Both the position numbers and the translations under genes were made by a program. A stretch of DNA of 13,847 nucleotides, from assembly GCA_003242255.1 (NCBI GenBank), contig QGUT01000034.1, forward strand, positions 1 through 13,847, given 5' to 3'. Shown piece after piece: positions 7,391 through 13,700 of this stretch; within the stretch, counting starts at the first letter, position 1, and the number at the start of each line of letters is the position of its first letter. The DNA comes from Bacillota bacterium. Its GTDB lineage: Bacteria > Bacillota > Thermosediminibacteria > Thermosediminibacterales > Thermosediminibacteraceae. Under the pieces are notes generated by a model that saw nothing but the letters and a program-made list of their open reading frames with translations, was not told the origin of the DNA and made no database searches.

Positions 7391-8335
7391 TTAAAATTCT
7401 TTATTGTTTTGTTGGATTGATTTTTTCAATAATTTAAGCTCTGAAGGCCCCACATTCAGGGCTTTCAGTCCGTTTTCAGAACTCATCCTCAATACCTGAT
7501 CTTCGGGGATCCCGCATTTTTTTAAATGTCTGACCTCATCGAAAAACCCCTGGGCATGATAAACACCGACCGCCCCTGCATCGCTGCCGACGGCGATTTT
7601 CACGCCCAGTTCATAAGCCCTTTTGACGGTTTCTAACTGCCGCATATAAGCCCTTTCAATGTTTTGAAGTTGGTTTCGATATTTATGCCTCAATTTCTCA
7701 TCTTCCAGAATATTCCCTAAAGGTGCCAGAGTCGGTACCCATATGACCTCTCTTTCAGCCATCATGTGCAGCACTTCATCTTCGATGAAATAGCCGTGCT
7801 CTATCGTATCGACTCCGGCTTCGACTGCCATCTTAACTGCCTCGGAAGAATTGACGTGCACCATTACAGGTAATTCTTTTTCCTTTGCAGTCTGAACTAT
7901 GTAGTACAATTCTTCATAGGAAAACGAAATTCCTCCAACCTCTCCGTACGATTCAAAATCCACAAGCCCAGTGAGCACGACTTTCAGATGATCGGGTTTT
8001 ATTTTTAACAGTTCGTTAAAAACATCTTTAAAATCCCTTATGTCATTGACTGGCCTACCTATGATACCCCCATACCTTCCCGCTTTGTAGATCGCCCATC
8101 CCGGACTTTTATAAATGATGCCCTTTTGCTCTGCCATTTCCCTTGCGGCTAAAGTAGCTCCCTGGTTGTCCCCGCCATCGCGGATTATGAGAACGTTTCT
8201 GCGCTTGTACTGGTCCAATATTTCGGAAATGGGCTTAAAGTTTTGTTCTAGCAGAGTTCTGCGCCAATCCTTTATATTAATGCCGTTGAGAGATACATGG
8301 ATGTGACAATCTATAAACCATGAATTATCATACAT
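7391..8335 (-). CDS. Amidohydrolase-superfamily protein (TIM-barrel only), substrate unknown
   Basis: A 314-residue metal-dependent hydrolase of the amidohydrolase superfamily. The expected metal ligands are visible in order. They are His11 and His13 (FIDCHIHVS), Lys118 in HLKVVLTG as the likely carboxylated bridging lysine, His160 (MVHVNS), His180 (IEHGYF) and Asp252 (VGSDAG). The closest general pattern is the imidazolonepropionase/prolidase-like group. However, the HxH motif comes only 10 residues from the start, and the protein ends shortly after the last barrel helix. The beta-sandwich domain that usually flanks the barrel is therefore missing. The ATG at 8333-8335 follows GAGGCG. It lies between metF and fhs in a one-carbon cluster, so a cyclic one-carbon or amide substrate is conceivable, but nothing in the sequence identifies it. 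Confidence 0.85.
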   Translation of the reverse strand: MYDNSWFIDCHIHVSLNGINIKDWRRTLLEQNFKPISEILDQYKRRNVLIIRDGGDNQGATLAAREMAEQKGIIYKSPGWAIYKAGRYGGIIGRPVNDIRDFKDVFNELLKIKPDHLKVVLTGLVDFESYGEVGGISFSYEELYYIVQTAKEKELPVMVHVNSSEAVKMAVEAGVDTIEHGYFIEDEVLHMMAEREVIWVPTLAPLGNILEDEKLRHKYRNQLQNIERAYMRQLETVKRAYELGVKIAVGSDAGAVGVYHAQGFFDEVRHLKKCGIPEDQVLRMSSENGLKALNVGPSELKLLKKSIQQNNKEF

Positions 8336-8393
8336 TTTACTCGCCTCAAGATGAAGCTTAGCCGGCTAGCTTCCGAAACTTGTTCCGATTTTT

Positions 8394-8422
8394 AACTTAA
8401 CAGATTTTTTAACATTTGTCAA
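8394..8422 (-). promoter_or_regulatory. Candidate promoter of the amidohydrolase gene
   Basis: A perfect -35 TTGACA (8422-8417), a 17-nt spacer and a poor -10 TAAGTT (8399-8394) point at the amidohydrolase gene. A second candidate, TTTACA-N17-TATCAA, lies further up at 8520-8492. The first is favoured because two direct repeats abut its -35 box. Confidence 0.45.
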
Positions 8423-8459
8423 TATATAGATAATTTTACTTAATATATAGTTAATTTTA
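8421..8459 (-). repeat. Two 18-bp direct repeats, 21-bp period, abutting the -35 box
   Basis: On the minus strand TAAAATTAACTATATATT (8459-8442) is repeated as the same sequence with one change (8438-8421). The copies are separated by 3 nt, a period of two helical turns. The second copy runs straight into the TTGACA box. This geometry resembles tandem binding sites for an activator. The sequence is AT-rich, which lowers certainty. Confidence 0.55.
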
Positions 8460-8473
8460 GGAAAATGTAACTT

Positions 8474-8501
8474 TTGTCTTTCATCTGAAATTTGATAAAA
8501 T
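8474..8501 (+). promoter_or_regulatory. Weak candidate promoter facing the plus strand
   Basis: TTGTCT (8474-8479), a 16-nt spacer and TAAAAT (8496-8501) would start transcription near 8508, reading into the ferredoxin-like remnant and the hairpin at 8695-8728. It is a pattern match in AT-rich DNA only. Confidence 0.25.
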
Positions 8502-8566
8502 TTAAGTAAAAGATTGTAAAAATAAAAAATATCTGTCAAAACAAAGAAGAGATTCTTCTACCTCAA

Positions 8567-8770
8567 TTGGTCAAAATTCATTTCCCCAATCTTAACAAAA
8601 CAATTTGCGCCCTGGCGAGTTTTCCTCTGGACCAGATTTGCGGAGGCCGGGGAACCCGCAAGAAATACAAAGTGGAAAAAGTAGAAATAGACATAACCGG
8701 TGGGAAGAATCCGTTTCTCCCACCGGTTTTCAGAGCCGATGACCGAAAGGCTCATCCATTCTATAAATAA
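8567..8770 (+). pseudogene. Possible remnant of a [2Fe-2S] ferredoxin domain (corrinoid-activator type)
   Basis: This is the only plausible coding trace on the plus strand. A 67-codon frame starts at TTG with no good ribosome site and reads VKIHFPNLNKTI near its start and ICGGRGTRKKYKVE in the middle. The N-terminal [2Fe-2S] domain of corrinoid-protein activators (the RACo/DUF4445 family) typically shows VxFxPxxKTI and then PCGGxGTCGKCxVxV. Here two cluster cysteines appear as Arg and Tyr, each explainable by one transition (TGC to CGC, TGC to TAC). About ten residues between the two motifs also seem to be missing. The large ATPase-like domain that should follow is absent. I infer a decayed gene fragment. 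Chance resemblance cannot be excluded. Confidence 0.35.
8695..8730. terminator. Hairpin, possible terminator downstream of metF
   Basis: AACCGGTGGGA (8695-8705) and TCCCACCGGTT (8718-8728) form a perfect 11-bp stem with a 12-nt loop. On the plus strand it ends in TTTT. On the minus strand it lies about 73 nt after the metF stop and is followed by a poor T-run (TTATGTCTATTTC). A smaller stem GAGCC/GGCTC at 8733-8753 stands beside it. It may end metF transcription inefficiently or end a plus-strand transcript. Confidence 0.5.
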
Positions 8771-8800
8771 GATTATTCCCAAATTGCCTATTTTTGGACG

Positions 8801-10363
8801 TTACTTCTTCTTTTTCTCATAACGCTCTATACCAAAGCGGCTGGCCGAATGGTCCCGACCCAAATAGTAGTTGAGCCACGAAGAGGTCTGCTGGAAGTCG
8901 TGGTTGGGTGGCGGCACAATGCGTTCCTCCAGCTCGTGCTCTTTTCCATAGCGCTTTAAGCGCGCATATGCGCGGACCCAAGCGCATTTTTTCTTATTCG
9001 GATAAACCTCGCACCAGCCCATGTAGCTGCCGCCGCAGGCCCCGTTCCGCTGGTACTTGGGGCACTGAGACATGGGACAGACATACGCTACATCGACTAA
9101 GGCACAGTCGCCGCAGTCGTGGCAATCGTAGAGGCAAACCTTCATGAGGTGCTCAAAGGCGTGGTACGGCCTTTCTAACGAAGTCCCGTCTACCATTTTG
9201 GCTATCGCCCGCATGGGGCCCCACAGAGGAGTACCGGGCTCAAGCATCAAGCGATGCGTAAAAGTGGACAACCGGTAAGCGAATTCCACCGGAGCGTCAA
9301 GAGGTCTGTTTTTGCGGTCGACCGGATTGGGCGTATTGAGGCCGGTCTTGGGATCCTTCTCGTAGTAATAGAATCCACCGGGTATCGGGAAATCAAATTC
9401 ATGAATGTAGTCCAACCAGTTTTTGCTGAATTCCTCGCCCTTTTCTATAATATATTCCACATCTTCGAACTTTACGCCGTGGCCGCCGATGTGAACGCCA
9501 TCAAACCCCATTCCCTTCATAAAGGCGTACATCTTTGCCGCTCTGTCCAGGCGGGCCTGATATCCTTTATCCGGCGCTTGAGCCTCTTGCTCCAACTGGG
9601 CCACCAGTTTGTCCGTGACGACGCAGCCGGGGATTCTGTTTTTGTTCATCGCCTTAGCCGTGCCGAGAGGCAGGATGTAGATATTGCCTATTACCGGAAT
9701 ATCCCAACCCTGCTGGCGGATAAATTGAAGGACTTCATGGAATTTTCTCGCATCGTAGCCCAGCTGGGTAATAATGAATTGGGCGCCGGCCTTCACCTTT
9801 TTCTTCAATTTATAGTACTGAACCATCTGTTCTGCTTCAGTTGCTTTAAAGGGGGAAACAACCGCACCAGCAAAGAAGTCGCTGGGTTGATGCTTTATGG
9901 TTTTTCCTTTCATCCCGGGATACTCAAGTCCCTGGTTCATTTTGGAAATGAGGTCGAGCACATGGATGGGATCAAGGTCGTAGACAGGCTTGGGGCGACC
10001 CGAATAACCGGTAACGGTGTAGTCTCCGGTCATTATAAGAAGATTTCTGACCCCGGCCCGATCCAGAGCATACAATTGGCTTTCGATTTGGTTGCGGTTT
10101 CTATCCTTGCAGGTAAAATGAACCAGAGGTTCAATGCCCTTTGCAAGCACTTCGGTGGCCAGATAATCGGCCAGAATAGCCGGATTTCCGCCCGGGTTGT
10201 CGGTCAGCGTAAGCGCGTGTATTTTGCCGCTCTTGGCTGCCGCTTCTGCAGCCTCGATGACTTCTTCCTGCGACTTTTCTCTAGCTCCTCTACCCGGTAC
10301 TATTTCCCAGGTAATCGTAAATTCGTTTTTGTTCAGCAAGGACTCCTTAAAACGATTCTCCAT
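8801..10363 (-). CDS. metF: Methylenetetrahydrofolate reductase fused to a MetV-like cysteine-rich C-terminal domain
   Basis: The enzyme interconverts 5,10-methylene-THF and 5-methyl-THF. The 520-residue protein is much longer than plain MetF (about 300). Residues 1 to about 300 are the FAD-binding MetF barrel, with Glu20 (TITWEIVP) at the place of E. coli Glu28 and Asp114 in MTGDYTV. The C-terminal part resembles the MTHFR_C/MetV family, which in acetogens is a separate subunit. Nine cysteines lie at 410, 414, 417, 420, 429, 434, 443, 451 and 460, enough for iron-sulfur or zinc sites. The start at 10361-10363 follows AGGAGAGG. A frame extending 45 codons further up crosses the promoter and is rejected. 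A separate terminator and promoter make metF its own transcription unit. No HdrA, MvhD or RnfC-like partner is encoded in the window, so the electron acceptor is unknown. Confidence 0.93.
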   Translation of the reverse strand: MENRFKESLLNKNEFTITWEIVPGRGAREKSQEEVIEAAEAAAKSGKIHALTLTDNPGGNPAILADYLATEVLAKGIEPLVHFTCKDRNRNQIESQLYALDRAGVRNLLIMTGDYTVTGYSGRPKPVYDLDPIHVLDLISKMNQGLEYPGMKGKTIKHQPSDFFAGAVVSPFKATEAEQMVQYYKLKKKVKAGAQFIITQLGYDARKFHEVLQFIRQQGWDIPVIGNIYILPLGTAKAMNKNRIPGCVVTDKLVAQLEQEAQAPDKGYQARLDRAAKMYAFMKGMGFDGVHIGGHGVKFEDVEYIIEKGEEFSKNWLDYIHEFDFPIPGGFYYYEKDPKTGLNTPNPVDRKNRPLDAPVEFAYRLSTFTHRLMLEPGTPLWGPMRAIAKMVDGTSLERPYHAFEHLMKVCLYDCHDCGDCALVDVAYVCPMSQCPKYQRNGACGGSYMGWCEVYPNKKKCAWVRAYARLKRYGKEHELEERIVPPPNHDFQQTSSWLNYYLGRDHSASRFGIERYEKKKK

Positions 10364-10367
10364 TTTA

Positions 10368-10375
10368 CCTCTCCT
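10368..10375 (-). promoter_or_regulatory. Ribosome binding site that fixes the metF start
   Basis: AGGAGAGG stands 4-7 nt before the ATG at 10361-10363. It supports this start over upstream in-frame codons that lie in AT-rich promoter DNA. Confidence 0.75.
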
Positions 10376-10422
10376 TTCCCTGATAATGCCCTTCCCGCCC
10401 AGGGAATTTTTAAAATAAAGTA

Positions 10423-10441
10423 ACTTTGATACACTTTGATA
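10423..10441 (-). repeat. Tandem ACTTTGATA repeats in the metF leader
   Basis: ACTTTGATA occurs at 10423-10431 and again at 10433-10441 (plus-strand reading), one helical turn apart. It lies just downstream of the predicted metF transcription start. The position would suit a repressor site. Confidence 0.4.
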
Positions 10442-10454
10442 TACTCTAATAATA

Positions 10455-10483
10455 ATTATACCAATAAACAAAATTATAATAAA
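10455..10483 (-). promoter_or_regulatory. Promoter of metF (extended -10)
   Basis: A consensus TATAAT (10460-10455) preceded by TGG forms an extended -10 element. The -35 region 17 nt upstream is weak (TTTATT). Transcription would start near 10448, giving a leader of about 85 nt that holds the tandem ACTTTGATA repeats. Confidence 0.65.
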
Positions 10484-10496
10484 TACTGAACTTCGC

Positions 10497-10530
10497 AAAA
10501 AAGGCCACGGCAGCTTTCTCTGCCGCGGCC
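10497..10530 (-). terminator. Intrinsic terminator after the methyltransferase operon
   Basis: On the minus strand GGCCGCGGCAG (10530-10520) pairs with CTGCCGTGGCC (10513-10503) around a 6-nt loop, with one non-Watson-Crick pair, and is followed at once by TTTTTT. It begins 17 nt after the stop of the AcsE-like gene and ends the three-gene operon. Confidence 0.95.
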
Positions 10531-10546
10531 AATCGTTCTTTAATTA

Positions 10547-11347
10547 TCATTCAGCAACTACCTTGCCAGCACGGGATGCTTTAATATATTGCAGGCAGTT
10601 CTTGTCTCTTCCGGCGAGGGCTTCTGCTGCGTAGAACAGAGACATTAAATGGCGATCCAACGGATCAGCGATAAAGGCATCCATTCCTGCCTGGACGCAC
10701 ATCACAGCAAAGGCCCTATTTAGAACCTTCCTTACGGGAAGTCCATGGGATATATTGGAAAGGCCGCTTATCACGTGTACCTTCGGGTATTTCTCCTTCA
10801 GAATTCTTGTAGTCTCGACTACTTCTATCGCAGCAGTGCCACTGACACCTACCGGCTTGATCAGCGGATCCAGGTAAATGTCCTCTTCGGGAAGGCCCGC
10901 CTGCACGAGGCCGTTCACCAATCTATCGGCTACCCGCAAGCGATCCTCCACCGAGTTGGGCATTCCCGTATCATCCATACACAGGGCGACTACCTGGGGC
11001 TTATATTCGCTCACCAGCGGGATCATATCGTCCCAGCGCTTTTTCTCACCGGTTATGGAGTTTATCATGGGCCTCCCTTTGTGGCACTTTAGCCCGACTT
11101 CCATAGCCGCGACGTTAGGGGTATCTATACACAAGGGCACATTCACGGCTTCCTGGACAATACCTACCAGCCATTCCATAACTTCCGGCTCTTTTTCCAT
11201 GAATATGGCGCAGTTAACATCGACTATATGGGCTCCGGCTTCCACCTGTTTTTTAGCCAGATCCTTGAGGTATGCCTCATCCCGTGCTTCCAACGCTTGG
11301 GCGATCGCTTTTCGGCTGGAATTAATTAATTCTCCGACAATTAGCAT
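10547..11347 (-). CDS. Methyltetrahydrofolate:corrinoid methyltransferase, AcsE/MeTr type
   Basis: This enzyme moves a methyl group between a corrinoid protein and tetrahydrofolate. The 266-residue protein is a single pterin-binding TIM barrel of the MeTr family. Residues known in the Moorella enzyme as pterin contacts fall at the same numbers here: Asp75 (CIDTPN), Asn96 (MINSITG) and Asp160 (YLDPL). Asn198 in GLSNIS matches the catalytic asparagine Asn199. The ATG at 11345-11347 follows a GGGGGA site, 27 bp after mtaB, so the two are co-transcribed. Beside MtaB and a corrinoid protein it most likely plays the role that MtaA has in methanogens, but passes the methyl group to THF rather than coenzyme M. 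It could also serve as the AcsE of a complete Wood-Ljungdahl pathway. Confidence 0.92.
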   Translation of the reverse strand: MLIVGELINSSRKAIAQALEARDEAYLKDLAKKQVEAGAHIVDVNCAIFMEKEPEVMEWLVGIVQEAVNVPLCIDTPNVAAMEVGLKCHKGRPMINSITGEKKRWDDMIPLVSEYKPQVVALCMDDTGMPNSVEDRLRVADRLVNGLVQAGLPEEDIYLDPLIKPVGVSGTAAIEVVETTRILKEKYPKVHVISGLSNISHGLPVRKVLNRAFAVMCVQAGMDAFIADPLDRHLMSLFYAAEALAGRDKNCLQYIKASRAGKVVAE

Positions 11348-11374
11348 TCAATATCCCCCTTTTGTGCTTTATAT

Positions 11375-12781
11375 TTACTTCGACACAGTTAAACCGTATT
11401 CCTCCGGTCTCCACTTCGTGAGATCAAGGCCCTTCTGAAGCTCATACCAGAACTTTTCTTCATCGTCGGGTATCGTTTCGATCTGAGATTTCATGATATC
11501 AAGCCACTTCTTCTCGCGCGGATTCACCATTACTTCGCCTTTTTCTATACCTCTCTTTATGACATCGATGGCGAGGGAGGCGGCTTTCTTGGTCATCAGG
11601 AACGCATCCTGCTCCTTTACCAGTTCCTTGCTGATCTCCAGCACTATGTCCGGCCTTAAAACGTACGCCTGCGGATCGTATTTGGCATCGGACCTGGCCA
11701 GCCAATCGCGCATCTTCAAAGCGTATTCGCGTCCATCGGCGGCCGCTTCGTTGAGCAGGCGGACGTCGTAGATGAGTTGTTCAGTGCTGACGACAGGCGC
11801 CGGAGCGCTCAACAACCGGACGTTCTGGACGGACTCGTTGCTCCAGGTATCGCAAACGCAGGCGGCGATGTTGCCCATGGAGCTCAGATGCGCGCAGGCA
11901 GCACTCTTACCTTCCATCGCGATGGGCACGCCCGCTATGGCCTTCATATAGGGTCCTTCGTAGGCGCAGTCTTTGTCAGGGCCGATGGCGCCCATTTCGA
12001 AGGCAGCCAAGCTCCTGGGAACCACAGCAACCCTATCGACAGCAGCGAATACCTTGGGGATCATCCCCTGCTCTGCAAGAGCGAAAGCGGTGTTGGCGAG
12101 GCCGCAAGCCGTGTCGCCACCAGCTATGGCACCGGTCCTCTTCGCTATGTCGACAATCTTGGACCAGAGGAACCTCATATCTCTTACCGCCAGGACTCCG
12201 AGGGCGAAGATGACCTTCTTAATATCGCAGTTGATTAAAGCTTCGTCGTGGAGCTCTTTGCCGCCGGTAGACTCGATGGAGAGGATGTCGGCACCGTACT
12301 CGGCACATTTCTCAAAGGTTTCCAGCGTGCTCTCAAGCATTTCGCCGCTCCTCATGTACGGCGGCCTGATCATCTCTCTGACGTCATTCGGAGTGCACCT
12401 AAGGACGCTCTTGAGGCCGTATTTTTCCTCGTACTCCCGCATCTTATCCAGCATGATCTTGATGATCTCGAATCCCCATTCGGGCTTCATCGTGGTCTCC
12501 GGGAGCAACTCCACTTCTACGACGAGTCCGGGGGCGTACAGTTCTTTTGCTCTCTTTACAATGCCCTCGATCATTTCCGCATACTGCTTGTAAACTTCAG
12601 ATATGGTGCTCTCATCGATTTTCATCGGCGGAAGGGTCATGTTTACTTCGGGATAGACGGTTCCCCCACCTATTACCATGCCGTTCTTGGTTTTTACGGG
12701 ATTGGGCGCAACCCCGTATACGAACTCGTCCAGGGATTTAACCGCCAGTTCGTTAAAAGTCCTCACCGGTTTGTAATCCAT
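11375..12781 (-). CDS. mtaB: Methanol:corrinoid methyltransferase, MtaB family
   Basis: MtaB activates methanol on a zinc ion and methylates the Co(I) form of its corrinoid protein. The 468-residue length fits the family. The three zinc ligands of the Methanosarcina enzyme (Glu164, Cys220, Cys269) have clear equivalents: Glu170 in SIESTGGKE, Cys226 in GGDTACGLAN and Cys272 in GPDKDCAYE. Other family blocks are FVYGVAPNPVK near the N-terminus and the segment ME-GKSAACAHLSSMGN (289-304) followed by DTWSNESV. The ATG at 12779-12781 follows an AGGGGG site. The corrinoid protein gene lies 91 bp upstream and the MeTr gene 27 bp downstream. Methanol is the likely substrate. A related small methyl donor cannot be excluded from sequence alone. 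Confidence 0.93.
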   Translation of the reverse strand: MDYKPVRTFNELAVKSLDEFVYGVAPNPVKTKNGMVIGGGTVYPEVNMTLPPMKIDESTISEVYKQYAEMIEGIVKRAKELYAPGLVVEVELLPETTMKPEWGFEIIKIMLDKMREYEEKYGLKSVLRCTPNDVREMIRPPYMRSGEMLESTLETFEKCAEYGADILSIESTGGKELHDEALINCDIKKVIFALGVLAVRDMRFLWSKIVDIAKRTGAIAGGDTACGLANTAFALAEQGMIPKVFAAVDRVAVVPRSLAAFEMGAIGPDKDCAYEGPYMKAIAGVPIAMEGKSAACAHLSSMGNIAACVCDTWSNESVQNVRLLSAPAPVVSTEQLIYDVRLLNEAAADGREYALKMRDWLARSDAKYDPQAYVLRPDIVLEISKELVKEQDAFLMTKKAASLAIDVIKRGIEKGEVMVNPREKKWLDIMKSQIETIPDDEEKFWYELQKGLDLTKWRPEEYGLTVSK

Positions 12782-12822
12782 ATGGGTTCCCCCTTTTTTA
12801 AATAATCGCGATTTTTATGTAA

Positions 12823-12855
12823 GTTTAAATGCCCAGGCCTCGGTGGGCCTTAAAC
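12823..12855 (-). other. Intercistronic hairpin between mtaC and mtaB
   Basis: GTTTAA (12823-12828) pairs with TTAAAC (12850-12855) and GCCCA (12831-12835) with TGGGC (12844-12848). This gives an 11-bp stem with a small internal loop. It lies 17 nt after the mtaC stop and has no T-run, so it is not a standard terminator. It could protect the 3' end of mtaC message and allow more corrinoid protein than MtaB. Confidence 0.5.
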
Positions 12856-12872
12856 CAGAATACATGCTTCCC

Positions 12873-13508
12873 TTATTTGCCCAGCAAACGCCTGCAGAGC
12901 TCCACGGCCGAAGCAGCATCGGGAGAGTATCCGTCCGCACCTATCTCATCGGCAAATTTCTGGGTGATAGGTGCCCCACCTATGATAACCTTTACCTTGT
13001 CTCTCACACCAGCGGCAGCCAGAGCATCAATGGTCGTCTTCATGTTCACCATGGTGGTGGTAAGCAGAGCAGACATGCCGACTATATCAGGCTGGTATTC
13101 TTTTACTGCCTCTATGAATTTCTCCGCTTTTACGTCCGCGCCCAAGTCGTGCACCTTGAAGCCGTTGCTTTCCAGCATCATGCCCACCAGGTTTTTACCG
13201 ATATCGTGCAGGTCGCCCTCGACGGTTCCTATCACAACGGTGCCCTTTGGAGTTACCTGGCCCTGCTTGCTGTCCTTTAACACCAGGTTCATTCCAGCTT
13301 TCAAGGCGTCGGCGGACATCAAGACTTCCGGCACGAACATCTCGTTGTTTTTGAATAGTTCGCCAACTTTGTCCATTCCTGCCAGCAGGCCTTTATTTAT
13401 GATGTCCTGAGGATCGACTCCGCTGTCCATCAAGCTCTTTGTGAGTTCCACTACCTGTGTTTCATCACCGTCCAATACAGCCTGGGCTAATTCTTCTAAA
13501 GTGGCCAT
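12873..13508 (-). CDS. mtaC: Corrinoid (B12-binding) methyl-carrier protein, MtaC type
   Basis: A cobalamin protein that carries the methyl group between MtaB and the methyltransferase downstream. The 211-residue protein has the helical cap domain at about 1-85 (LLAGMDKVGELFKNNEMFVPEVL) and a B12-binding Rossmann domain. The latter carries the base-off signature D-x-H-x-x-G, with Asp99, His101 (lower cobalt ligand) and Gly104. SALLTTTM (146-153) and GGAP (177-180) complete the binding loops. The start at 13506-13508 follows AGGAGG. A longer frame of 42 more codons lies in the leader and is rejected. It is the first gene of the operon behind a strong promoter. Family members serve methanol, methylamines or aryl methyl ethers. 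The neighbour MtaB points to methanol. Confidence 0.93.
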   Translation of the reverse strand: MATLEELAQAVLDGDETQVVELTKSLMDSGVDPQDIINKGLLAGMDKVGELFKNNEMFVPEVLMSADALKAGMNLVLKDSKQGQVTPKGTVVIGTVEGDLHDIGKNLVGMMLESNGFKVHDLGADVKAEKFIEAVKEYQPDIVGMSALLTTTMVNMKTTIDALAAAGVRDKVKVIIGGAPITQKFADEIGADGYSPDAASAVELCRRLLGK

Positions 13509-13517
13509 ATACAAATA

Positions 13518-13523
13518 CCTCCT
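13518..13523 (-). promoter_or_regulatory. Ribosome binding site of mtaC
   Basis: AGGAGG lies 9 nt upstream of the ATG at 13506-13508 and decides this start over the longer open frame. Confidence 0.8.
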
Positions 13524-13551
13524 TTTAATTTTTTTATAAATTTTTATGGGG

Positions 13552-13578
13552 CTTGAGTCCGCCAGAAGCGGACCCGAG
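13552..13578 (-). other. Hairpin in the mtaC leader
   Basis: CTTGAGTCCGC (13552-13562) pairs with GCGGACCCGAG (13568-13578) around a 5-nt loop, with one mismatch and one wobble. It is the only GC-rich segment in an otherwise AT-rich leader. It stands about 28 nt before the ribosome site and has no T-run on the minus strand. A role in message stability is more likely than attenuation. Confidence 0.5.
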
Positions 13579-13664
13579 TTTGAAATCGCCTTTATTGAGT
13601 AGAATAACAATAATTTTGAAAAAATTTCGTGCAAAAAATTATCTGAAATTTATTTAATTATTGC

Positions 13665-13700
13665 TATATTATGTATATTCCTAAATCCATCGATAATATA
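13665..13700. repeat. AT-rich inverted repeat across the mtaC transcription start
   Basis: TATATTAT (13665-13672) and ATAATATA (13693-13700) are exact inverted copies 20 nt apart. One arm covers the -10 box and the other lies in the early leader. An operator is possible, but AT-rich DNA yields such repeats easily. Confidence 0.3.

Noticed and set aside
8558..8782. A 74-codon frame on the minus strand between metF and the amidohydrolase
   Set aside because: There is no ribosome site and no recognisable family. It crosses two hairpins in a probable post-terminator region.
9254..10423. A 389-codon open frame on the plus strand
   Set aside because: It lies wholly opposite metF, whose protein shows clear family motifs. 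The plus-strand reading has no recognisable domain and no good ribosome site.
10364..10498. An N-terminal extension of metF with a hydrophobic segment
   Set aside because: The extension runs through the promoter and AT-rich leader. The ATG at 10361-10363 has a strong ribosome site, and the MetF homology begins there.
11973..12593. A 206-codon frame on the plus strand
   Set aside because: It is opposite mtaB, whose zinc ligands and family blocks are intact, so this is a shadow frame.
13509..13634. A 42-codon N-terminal extension of mtaC
   Set aside because: It includes the leader hairpin and the AGGAGG site. The corrinoid protein family begins at the inner ATG.
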